This document shows, one piece after another, positions 1 to 9,440 of a stretch of 64,000 bases of DNA. The notes beneath the pieces were generated by a model that saw only the letters and a list, made by a program, of their open reading frames with translations, did not search any database and was not told the DNA's origin. The position numbers were made by a program, and so were the translations under genes. Origin of the DNA: Tillandsia leiboldiana (Eukaryota > Streptophyta > Magnoliopsida > Poales > Bromeliaceae); NCBI GenBank assembly GCA_029204045.2, contig CM055069.1, forward strand, positions 26,640,825 to 26,704,824. Direction: 5' to 3'. Within the stretch, counting starts at the first letter, position 1, and each line of letters begins with the position of its first letter.

Positions 1-237
1 TAACAAGTCGCCACTTACGCGCACTTGTGCAACGCGGGACACCGCCTCTCTAACCAAAATCGAGCCCAAACGGACAAGATTCACTAGCCCTGGGGGTCTC
101 CTTTTTCAATCTAAAGGAGAATCCCAAGGCCCCCATCACGTCGATCTCTACAACCATCGCAGTGTCTAGAGTGAGAAGCCGAACTATGGGTAACAATCAT
201 AGGGGAAGAATCCTCATTCCCACCCATACCTTGCCCA
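1..237. other. Unassigned left edge
   Basis: No gene or repeat family seen elsewhere in the window matches this piece. It contains one short hairpin (CTCCTTT at about 98 pairing with AAAGGAG). It ends at the abrupt junction with the GC-rich A2-type fragment that starts near 238, so it is probably LTR-derived sequence interrupted by that fragment. Confidence 0.3.
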
Positions 238-1027
238 TGGTGCAATTTCTGTGGGGTCGAGGGGTGGTGGTCGTTCGGGTGTCGCACGCCGGGTGGGTTG
301 TGTGGGTAACGGGAAGCCGCCGCCGCCGTTGTTAAACGGGAGGCCGCCGCCGCCGTTATCGTGCCCACGGGGTCGTTGCCGCAGTCGCGGTGTTCGCGGG
401 GTCGTCACCGGAGCCGCGGGGAGACGAAACGGGAGGTTACTGTTCACCCGTACGGACCACACCCCGCGCGGTCCACCGGAGCGGCATGCACCCGGTGCAC
501 GTCTCGCAGCCCGAAGGCGCGGAACCGGGCGCACGGTCGCGTGCACCAGCCCGGCCCGCGCATCGCGGTGCACGCCTCCAGCGTGCACCCGGTGCGCGTC
601 GCCGCGGCCCGTGGGGGTGAGCCCGGTGCGCGCCCTGCGCGTGCACCGGCCCGGCCCGCTTACCGCGGTGCACGCCTCCAGCGTGCACCCGGTGCGTGCC
701 GCAGCGCCCGTGGGGGTGAGCCTGGTGCACGCCCTGCGCGTGCACCGGCCCGGCCCATGCTGCCTGGTGCACGCGCCCGGGTGAGCCCGGTCTGCGCCGC
801 GCACCCTCTGCACTGTTGACCCGGTCCACGCCTCTGCCCGTGCACCAGCCCCCAGCCCGGTAACTCCGTTTCGGCCCGTTTTTGGCCCGTTTCGCCCCGT
901 TGTTCAGTGTTTTTGACCATGACGATGTTTTTAACATCATTACTTATTGTGGCTTTTTCGGTCACAGGATGGGAGTGTTTTAGCGGGAGTTCCGTACACC
1001 TTCTTCTTCGTGTTTCAGGTGGGTACA
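238..1027 (+). repeat. Displaced copy of the GC-rich core of an A2-type LTR
   Basis: This 790-bp stretch is about 99% identical by eye to 2391-3181 inside the neighbouring solo LTR. Differences are a handful of substitutions plus a 9-bp length change near 860. Flanks on both sides differ from the A2 LTR, so it is a fragment and not a whole LTR. It holds tandem subunits of about 100 bp (repeat starts at 564 and 664) rich in the palindrome GTGCAC. All six frames stay open because of GC content; none of the frames is a credible protein. Confidence 0.85.
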
Positions 1028-1501
1028 CCCTTGCTCCAGCTCCGGCGAGCTTCTCCAGCGCCGGCCACCTACCCAGAATACTTGCTGGGACCTAGAGGAG
1101 TGCCCCCATGCATTTGCATGGCACCCATGCGGCACCAAATTGGTGCGGCCATGGTTGACCCGAAATTGCACCATGTTGCGGCCGCCGGCGCTCCGGCCAT
1201 CTTTGGCCGGGGTGAGATGGTCGGGAAGCTTCGGGTGAACCATTAGAGTATTTCCATCCATGTTGGAGGGCTCCAAGCTGCCTCTATAGAAATCCGCCAT
1301 TAATGGTGAAGAAGCTCAAAATGGAGCTTGCTCCACCGCCGCCGCCGCCGCATCCTGTCGCCGGGCACGGGTCTAGGTAAGTTTGCCTTGAGCTTTTAGG
1401 AAGGTTGGTGCAAGTGGTTTGGTTCCAGATCCCTTGGTTGATTGGTCATGAATTTCAAGGTTGAAGCTTCATCTTCTCCACCTTGCCGCGGCCAACCTGG
1501 G
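1028..1501 (+). repeat. A1-type LTR fragment, left of the solo A2 LTR
   Basis: The sequence resembles the middle of the solo A1 LTR at about 49200-49690: a GCTCCGGCG-rich block, then repeated CATGG-type motifs and a run of CCGCC. Together with 4733-5520 it forms one A1-like LTR interrupted by the solo LTR at 1502-4727. The last five bases, CTGGG at 1497-1501, are the left target-site duplication. Confidence 0.6.
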
Positions 1502-2390
1502 TGTAGAGTCCTGGCGTCCCCTTGCCCGGGTAGGCCTCCCTTTTATTTTTGACGGGACTGTTAGGAAAACTTTTAACTGCGTTTTCTGCAATGGGCTAGC
1601 CTGGACCGCGAGTATTTTTTTGCGATTGAGCTCGAAAAATGGAAGACGGCAAAGCGAACGGATTCGGTTTTCGATTTACGGATCTCCCGGAATGGGGGTC
1701 AAAGCGTTTGCTTTGAGTGGTGCATCGAAACCCGCGCTAAGTGGCTGGCACGCTTTTCGAGGCGATCGGCGGGATCCTGCTGTGATCGGACCTTTCATCT
1801 TTTTATGTCAGTGGATTATTTTATTCATTTGGTGGTACCTCGACCTTACGGTTTCCGTTTTGGGTCCTAATTGAATAGTTTTTCAGTCGATTATGGAGGG
1901 GTTGAAATTCGAGAATTTTTGGGCAGACCGTCGGGACGCGCGGGTATTTTTAGATGTTAGAGCTCGCGAAACGGTGAACGGTGGCGCGATCGGATTTGAA
2001 TTCCGACCCCGGGATCTCCCAGAAACAATTTTTGAAGTTTGCTATCTACTTGGGTGCATCGGAATGCGTGCCGACGATCGGCACGTTTTCCGAGGTGATC
2101 TAGACCTTTCGTTCAATTTCAAAAGGCTAAGGTTGTTGACCTGGGTTTAATTTTAAAGTCTCTTCGTATAAGTTAAACCGATCGGGGTGCGGGGCGAAAC
2201 CCTAGAAACCCTTTTTTTCCCCCTTTTTCCAAGAAACGGCGGAGGAACCGAGACTGAGAATCGGGCAGAGAAAGGGAAAATCGTCCATCCTCTGCGGGAT
2301 TGATCGGGCGTGGAGGGGACGATCTTCTTCCTTCATCCTCCTCCGGCGGAATCAAGGTGAGCGGTTGGAGTTTTCCTTTTTGTCCTTTTT

Positions 2391-3181
2391 GCAATTTCTG
2401 TGGGGTCGAGGGGTGGTGGTCGTTCGGGTGTCGCACGCCGGGTGGGTTGTGTGGGTAACGGGAAGCCACCGCCGCCGTTGTTAAACGGGAGGCCGCCGCC
2501 GCCGTTATCGTGCCCACGGGGTCGTTGCCGCAGTCGCGGTGTTCGCGGGGTCGTCACCGGAGCCGCGGGGAGACGAAACGGGAGGTTACTGTTCACCCGT
2601 ACGGACCACACCCCGCGCGGTCCACCGGAGCGGCATGCACCCGGTGCACGTCTCGCAGCCCGAAGGCGCGGAACCGGGCGCACGGTCGCGTGCGCCAGCC
2701 CGGCCCGCGCATCGCGGTGCACGCCTCCAGCGTGCACCCGGTGCGCGTCGCCGCGGCCCGTGGGGGTGAGCCCGGTGCGCGCCCTGCGCGTGCACCGGCC
2801 CGGCCCGCTTACCGCGGTGCACGCCTCCAGCGTGCACCCGGTGCGTGCCGCAGCGCCCGTGGGGGTGAGCCCGGTGCACGCCCTGCGCGTGCACCGGCCC
2901 GGCCCATGCTGCCTGGTGCACGCGCCCGGGTGAGCCCGGTCTGCGCCGCGCACCCTCTGCACTGTGGACCCGGTCCACGCCTCTGCCCGTGCACCAGCCC
3001 CCAGCCCGGAAGCCCGGTAACTCCGTTTCGGCCCGTTTTTGGCCCGTTTCGCCCCGTTGTTCAGTGTTTTTGACCACGACGATGTTTTTAACATCATTAC
3101 TTATTGTAGCTTTTTCGGGCACAGGATGGGAGTGTTTTAGCGGGAGTTCCGTACACCTTCTTCTTCGCGTTTCAGGTGGGT
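2391..3181 (+). repeat. GC-rich core of the A2 LTR with ~100-bp tandem subunits
   Basis: CCG-rich triplet runs are followed by tandem subunits (starts at 2713 and 2813) packed with GTGCAC palindromes. A diverged version with a unit near 97 bp is present in the other A2 LTR at about 35221-35700. Long open frames cross it on both strands, but the same DNA is open in several frames at once, so coding is not supported. Confidence 0.7.
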
Positions 3182-3429
3182 ACACCCTTAGAAATCCTTT
3201 GTGCACAATCTCGTTTCAGTTATGGTTATCATATTGTGAGTACTTGTCCTGAGGGTTAGGGTCGGGCTTTGAAAACTGGAAATATATTTAAAAGTGTGGG
3301 TTTTTATTCATAAGTCTTAGCATTTAGTTCTATCATGTTGGACGGGGTCAACCTTATGTGTACTTGGGTTAAACATGGTAGGGAGGCATCAATTATTCGT
3401 TTATGGCTTTACGGTTATTATGATTAGAT

Positions 3430-3600
3430 GTACATATTGTTTCATATGGTTCTCATGCATGGATAGGTGTATGTCGTGAATATATATTGTTTCATATGCT
3501 TCTCATGCACGGATATGTACATATTATTTCATACGGTTCTCATACATAGATATGTATATATTGTCTCACATGGTTCGCTTACATGCACATATATATATTG
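3430..3600 (+). repeat. Minisatellite in the A2 LTR, unit ~45 bp
   Basis: About four imperfect copies of a unit containing ATATTGTTTCATATGGTTCT are seen. The equivalent place in the other A2 LTR (36031-36370) holds a different 40-bp tandem repeat, so this site just upstream of the hairpin series expands independently in each copy. Confidence 0.65.
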
Positions 3601-3629
3601 TTCACGGTTACTATGCTCGGCTGCAACAC

Positions 3630-4626
3630 GCGCACCCGCGGTTTGCCCACCGCGAAGGGTGCGCTTTTTCGGAAAAGTGGTCTATGACCCGTGTATACCC
3701 ACAGGACGGCGTGGGGCCTCTTTAGTTGTGGGGCTTCGATGCGCCAAGGTGTGAGCGGTGCGACCCGTCGGTTTAGTTGTCCGACGTGGGAGCGGTGCGA
3801 CCCATTCGGTTTAGTTGTCCGACTTGGGCGCGGTGCGATCCGTCGGTTTAGTTGTCCGACGGGATCGGGTATTGCAGGTTTACAGGTGTTTGATTTTACT
3901 TTTCCCTTGCGAGGGTGGTTGCTCCGGATAGACTACGGTTGGACGTTTTCTTTACCTGCTTTACTTTTATCACTTTTGTTTAGTCGCTGACTTCCCACTT
4001 TGCGACAGGGTCCTACAGGAGGGAGAGTTAGGCGACGGTGAGGCCGCGGCTAGAAATTTTGGGTCCCAGGAGACCGGAACAGTACTTTACCTCTTACTGT
4101 CGCATTCCATTTATTATTTGTAGACTGTGGATGGTTCTCGATACCCTCGTGGGGTCGGTGTGGATGTCGGTACGGTGACAACTGAATTGTTTAGTTTTCT
4201 TTACATCTCTGTGGGCCGCTTTGGAAAATAAAATAGCAAATAAAAGAACAGATTGCGAAAACTACTATTTCAAAACTCGGGTGCCGTGTGGGCACCGTTT
4301 TCAAAACCTTGTGGATTTATGGTTTGCGAAAATGGATTTCAAAACCTAAGTGTCGTGTGGGCACTGTTTTTCAAACCCCTGAGTTTATGTTGCTTTTGAA
4401 AAAGGGTTTTCAAAATATGGGTGCCGGGTGGGCGCCGTTTCAACAATTGTGGGTTTTATCCTTTCAAACTAATCGGCCGTGAGTTTATTCTGCACATTGT
4501 GAATGGTTATACGTTTGGATTGTTGTGATTGAATGTTTACTCGTTATTGAACATTGTACAAACCGCGACGCCGTGCATATACAGGGGAGACTCTGTCCGT
4601 TTGTAGAGTGATCCTGTATATGCGGC
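3630..4626 (+). other. Conserved hairpin series in the A2 LTR 3' part
   Basis: In order: H1 at 3630-3664 (outer arms GCGCACCC and GGGTGCGC, inner arms GCGGT and ACCGC). Then three H3-type hairpins at 3764-3790, 3801-3828 and 3837-3866, each with loop TTTAGTTGT. Then three small hairpins bordered by TTTCAAAAC at 4280-4296, 4349-4365 and 4420-4436. Last is a terminal hairpin at 4570-4626 (arms GCATATACAGG and CCTGTATATGC). The same order recurs in every A-type LTR here, with paired substitutions in the stems. A function as structured RNA is inferred. Confidence 0.65.
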
Positions 4627-4732
4627 AGATCTGGGCACACGCCGGGGAAGAAGGTTTTCAAAAAAAAAAAATAAATACATACCTTTTGTAATCCGTTTCC
4701 GCTAAATTAATCCCCCGGGGCGTGACACTGGG

Positions 4733-5520
4733 GGTTTTGGTTGTTCCAGATTAAGGGAAAATGGTCTATAAACTTAGAAGATTAATTTGATCCATCTTGG
4801 AAGGGCCCAGGTGCTGTGGTTGCAGAGAACAAATCCTAGCTTGGGCTATGTGTTTGATGTTGGAATAGTGCCCTTAAGGTGTTTGTAGAAATGCCACAGA
4901 GAAGAAAACTTTGGAATTTGGCTTCACTGTAAAAATAAAAGTTGCTCTAAATTGCCCCCTGAGCTTGATGCTCACTTCAGATCAATCAGATCTGTGTGGA
5001 ACTAAGTTTAGAGCATTGTACACATTGTTAGAGAGCAAGGCTTTGGATCTCTTTGATCCAGCAGTTTCTGGGCTGCCCAAAGGTGAGCCCTGGTATCCTG
5101 GCACTGTCCAGAGCCACTTTGATATACAAAGTTTTATTAAATGATGGTTAGATTAAAAGTTGTAGTTAAACCAACCTCCAAATGTAATTATGACCCAAAC
5201 ACTGTTCTAGGATGTTTGCGAAGCCGCGACAGTGAGTTCTTGACTAATTTGGGGTCACTGGACGCGATGCTCGCGTTAAAAACTGATTTTGAAGTCCCGG
5301 AGAAACAAAAATGCAAAATGGCTATGTAGAGGTTTTAAAATTGATCTGGGTTTTAAGTTGTGGTTAGTGAGTTCGAGGTTGATTATTATGTTTGATCCAG
5401 GTTGGCTCGATTTTTCTCTGGTCCTCGAGCATACAGTGGATTACAGTTTAGTCGCCGCTATTTGTCAGGTGGGTTTATCTTCGGTCCGGGCTTTATCATT
5501 TCGGCCCTCTGGGGTATAGT
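4733..5520 (+). repeat. A1-type LTR fragment, right of the solo A2 LTR
   Basis: The fragment matches the solo A1 LTR at about 49700-50800, including the block around 5222-5275 that is almost unchanged at 50188-50245. That block can fold: CAGTGA at 5230-5235 pairs with TCACTG at 5255-5260, with CGCG on either side. No coding frame is convincing. Confidence 0.6.
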
Positions 5521-5948
5521 ATTGGTTGGACCCCTGTTCTTGTAGCCTAATTGATGTTTGAGCCTGCCTTCCTTTTGATCAGTTTTATTTTGCTATAAAT
5601 GTGTTTTTATTCAACCAATGTTTTGTCTCCAAGCATCGCAGAGTCGCCGGAGTCTGTTCTTGTTTGATAGGACGAAGGCATCTCTCTTCGAGGTTTGGAT
5701 ATAAAACATGTTTTCAAAATTATTTTTCTAAAAAGGATTTTAGTTGTGCATGATTGATTCTCTGTTGCTTCTAAAAAAATTATGACTCTATTTCTGGACA
5801 TTTGCCATGCCTGATTGGTCATTAGCTAGCTTGCACATTATACTTGATTATCAGTGTATCCTGATCCATGTTCTAGAAGTTGTTGATTATACTATGCACC
5901 CTTGTTGGGATTTTGGTCATTTCTAGTTGCATACCTGTTATCAGTACT
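5521..5948 (+). repeat. C-prime LTR segment with one loop-motif hairpin
   Basis: AT-rich LTR-like DNA containing CTGTTCTTGTTTGATAGG at 5654-5671 within a predicted stem (arms near 5635 and 5680). After removal of the solo B LTR it joins directly to 9441-10260, which carries two more copies of the same hairpin. The boundary with the A1-like part is approximate. Confidence 0.5.
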
Positions 5949-6371
5949 CCCTGTGTGATGACCTGGATTTCTGCAGAGCTGTGGTGGAGTTATTGGTGGC
6001 TTCTGGGAGCCTGTTTTGTGTGTTGGAGGTGTGTGTGCACAAATTGGACATAAGTGTTGAACTTCGGGCTTAAATAGATCACGTGGGTGATCGGTGGACT
6101 CCGTCGGATCTTTAGAAGTGGTCTCGCGCAAAATGGATATTAAAATTGGGCTCAGCGCGAAGTTTGGACAAAAGAACGTTTTTCCGGGTGCATTCGGCAA
6201 ATTTTAGAGGCGGAATTTGGCAAATCGGACATCAAATTCGGATTCAGCGCGGAAAAATGCTTGAAAACGGCTATTTACTTATTTATTTTGGAGTCCGGAT
6301 GCCCAAAAGCGGACCCCCGGAAGTTTTCTGCGCAAAATGGTGCAGGGGGAGCTGTAGACCGGCCGGGGACA

Positions 6372-6792
6372 CGTGGCAGGCCCTTATTGGGCCGGTGCGC
6401 CACTCTCGGTCCACGGAAAAGACCGCCGGTGCACGGTGGACCGGCGGGCCACGTGGCGGCACGCGATTGGTCCGGCGTAGTGCGCTCGGCGCGCGGGGGC
6501 AGGCGCGGGCAGCTCGGGCAGGCCGGGCAGGTGCGGCGCGTGCGCGGTGCACGGTGGACCGGGGCGCGCCACGTGGCGGCCCCGGATTGGTCGGCTCATG
6601 TACGCGTGGCGCACACAGAGCTGCCCGGGTGCGGCCGTACGCACGTGGGCACACGTGGGCGCACGTGGGCGCGCGTGGGCGGCGGCGGCCGCCGACAGCG
6701 GTGTCGGGCGGGGGGCCACGTGTCGCCGCACCATTGGCGGGCGCGCCCACCGCGCCGCCAATCACGGGGGACACGTGGCACTTCCCCGTTGG
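6372..6792 (+). promoter_or_regulatory. Cluster of ER-stress-element-like sites in the B LTR promoter
   Basis: Three exact CGTGG-N9-ATTGG sites lie at 6372-6390, 6452-6470 and 6572-6590. Two one-mismatch sites lie at 6719-6737 (CGTGT) and 6774-6792 (GTTGG). The reverse complement is CCAAT-N9-CCACG, the canonical ERSE bound by bZIP factors together with NF-Y. Four of the five also read ACGTGGC, a G-box/ABRE core. Spacing is invariant although the nine spacer bases differ. Activity in stress is inference. Confidence 0.7.
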
Positions 6793-7024
6793 GCCGCACG
6801 GCTGCCGCCTGTTTGGCGGACACGTGGCGGGCCCTGGGCCGGGTCGGATGGCCGGTTGGACGGGGCGGGATCCCGTGTGCGGGCGGGCTGGGCCGGGCCG
6901 CACTGTGCGCGCCCGGAAAATCCCGGGCCGGGCCGCACTGTTCATGCCCGAAATGGGCCGGGCCGCACTGTAGCAGCCCAAAATTGGGGACTTAAAGGGA
7001 ATTTTCCCAATTGTTTTGTGGGCC

Positions 7025-7032
7025 TATAAATA
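7025..7032 (+). promoter_or_regulatory. TATA box of the solo B LTR
   Basis: TATAAATA sits inside GGCCTATAAATAGGCC and is followed by CT-rich sequence and a GAGA-rich leader. The B LTR at 61974 has the same box at the equivalent place (62919-62926). The transcription start should lie about 30 bp downstream. Confidence 0.75.
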
Positions 7033-9440
7033 GGCCCTCCCCTCCCCTCTTCTTCTATTTTTTTCCAAGAGATAGAGAGAGAACCAGAGAGAGGCCATTG
7101 AAGAGAAGTTGTTCCTCACTGATTTTTCTACCTCGTGGTGCATTCCCAGATTTTTTGGAAGTTCGACAGCGGCGATCCAGATTTTACAGTGTGCCTCGTT
7201 TTTCCCCCAATCTTGGCCCGTTATCGTCGCATTTCAGTCCGAGGAGTCCCCTGCGCAGTACAGGAGTCCTTTTTCGACGATTTATTCGCCAGTGTGTTCC
7301 TAAGAGGTAGGGCTTCGTTTTCCGTGTTGGTCGTTTCTCTGGATTCAGATTCCTTGGCACGATTCCCGAGGTGTTTTGACCCCCTCTTTTGCTGTTTGGG
7401 TTTTTGGACAGCGGCGACTTTGACGAATTGTTTCTCAGCGTAGGAATATCAGATCGAGGCGATTCAAAAGTCGATTTTGGGCTGCTTTTCGCGAGGAACG
7501 CAACCGTGATTTTTATGGGATTTTAGGAGCTCGGGACAGAGGTGAAATTCCTCGTTTTGTGTGCTGATTATAAAAACAGCAAATCTGTTTTGGGACTTGT
7601 AATTTTTACACCGTGTGCAATGTTTGTTGCTGTAGGACACTGTTTTCGGCAGACTGTAGCTTTAGAGGATTGTGGGCAGCAGAGTGTTTCTTCGGGTGTA
7701 GTGCACGCTTTTCGAGGTGGGTAGTTGTTGCATATCTCTACTTTTGACTTGCTCACTAAGTTTATTAAGAGAAGCCCACTATTGAACATATTGATTGATT
7801 GCGATGCATGTTTGACTGAGATAAATGTGAGCCTATCATTTGAGACTAATCATGTGGATATAACATGTTGGGAATTTTATTGGATATTATTATTGTGGAA
7901 ACATGATTGCGGGGACATATGTAATAGTGATAATTAACATGCCATATTAGCACATAGATTTTATGAAAGTGGATTAAATGGGTTAAATGTTGGGACATGA
8001 TGACTTATCTATGTGCGGGTGCCACTTTGGGATTTAATATGGATCAGGGATTATTTACATGTGTAGTTGACTGATGATTTTAGCATATTGGGTATATCTA
8101 TGTGGATTTATTATTAGTTACACATGTGGAACGGCTATTTATTGCTTTTCCCTTTCACCTTGCATGAGGACTTTTGCATGCCTGTATGGACATCTAGATA
8201 GGCCACTATTTATTACTACACTATCATTTTGGGATTTGACTTAGGAGAAACCATGATTGTTTCCTTTCTCCTTCTCTTTTAGACTTTTGAGTCTTGTTGC
8301 TCGGGTTCGAGCAGGGGTTTGGGATAGTGTAGTTGAGGCCATTGAGTCTGGGTTGGGTTAGACTCGATTATGGATTGGTGGGGGGATTGCGGCAACCGCG
8401 GACAGTAGGCGGTTGACCGGATATTGATTATTTTATCAGATTTGGACTTATGGGTATTGCGGTGACCGCGGACATTGGGTGGTCGACCGGATGTTTATCT
8501 TTGCATCAGATTAGGGGATCGGGTTTCATTAGTGGAGGGATTTATTCCACTTGAGCATAGTCGTGATTCAGTCCTACTTTTGATACTTATTACACCGGCG
8601 CGGTTATTGCCCGGTGATGCTTTCCTCGTGTGGGTCGCTCCCCTCGAGTTCCCCTCCGGAGGCTGGGGTCAGACAGTTATGGACAGTTTTGCTATCACAT
8701 CGGCGCGGCTATACTAGCCCGATGATGAGAGCGGCAGTAGGCGGTACCAGTTTTTACTAATGGCTAGATTGGGTTTATTTGGACAGATACTGCTTCTGAC
8801 GCAAACATACGGTCATTTCTTTCGGTATTACATTTAGAGGCATAGTAGTGGTAGTTTCCCTTCTTAGCAGTTTCATTACTTACCACTCTTCTTTCCCTTA
8901 TTGCCTCTGGTAGACCTAGTGGGCACGTCAGAGTTTGAGACCTTACCCACTAGGGGGAGGCTACTGGTTTACTAGTAGTTCTCACCCCCATTCTTCCTTT
9001 TTCCTTTTTCTTCTCCTTTGTTTTGCAGAGCCTTCTGCGGGTGCTGCTGGACGTATAGCGGCGGGTCGAGGAGAGAGGACGGCTGAGTAGCTAGACAGTG
9101 GGCCTGACAGTGAGTTAGCTAGACTTGTACCTTTTATGTATCTTATCTCATACAGTTGTACTTTTACTTTTGGGGTCTGGCTTTAGCCAGGTAGTTGTAT
9201 ATTTGTGGTGAGCTGGGAGAGGGACTTGTACTTTATTTTACAGTCATTTTGTATTTTGTTTTTACTTCCAGTTCAGTCTGAGATGTAGTATTTTCAGTTC
9301 AGCTCTGTTTTTGTTGCTCTATTATTGTATCTCTTATCTGAGCAGGTTACCAGTGCTTCGTGTTCGCGGAAAATTCCGTGTGCACGGCGGATCTGTAGAC
9401 GGGCCCGGGTTCTGGTTTACACCCGGGGCGTGACACCCTG

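Larger units (their letters stand above)
1502..4727 (+). mobile_element. Solo LTR, type A2, TSD CTGGG
   Basis: The 3226-bp unit starts TGTAGAGTCCTGG and ends CGGGGCGTGACA. The 5 bp before it (1497-1501) and after it (4728-4732) are both CTGGG, a perfect duplication. There is no internal region or second LTR, so it is a solo LTR, presumably left by LTR-LTR recombination. It aligns along its whole length with the solo LTR at 34280-37525. Order inside: AT-balanced 5' part, GC-rich core (2391-3181), a minisatellite (about 3430-3600), and a series of hairpins (3630-4626) before the 3' terminus. Confidence 0.9.
5954..9435 (+). mobile_element. Solo LTR, type B, TSD CCCTG
   Basis: A 3482-bp unit begins TGTGATGACCTGG and ends CGGGGCGTGACA. 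CCCTG at 5949-5953 is repeated at 9436-9440. It has a GC-rich upstream promoter region with repeated CGTGG-N9-ATTGG (6372-6792), a TATA box (7025-7032), a CT-rich leader, and a 3' end with a small hairpin (CGGAA with TTCCG near 9370). It has no second LTR or internal genes, so it is a solo LTR. Related B-type LTRs are at 55516-58279 (minus) and from 61974. Confidence 0.9.

Noticed and set aside
214..1028. Long overlapping open frames on both strands in the GC-rich block (and its copy at 2333-3206)
   Set aside because: The same DNA is open in several frames at once, is built from ~100-bp GC-rich tandem units, and the predicted proteins are Arg/Pro/Ala-rich with no known domain. GC content explains the missing stops.
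6146..7029. Frames of 160-275 codons in the B LTR promoter region, and the same at 62139-62970
   Set aside because: They cover the GC-rich promoter with ACGTGGC repeats, overlap each other on both strands and run into the TATA region. They are not conserved as proteins between the two B LTRs.
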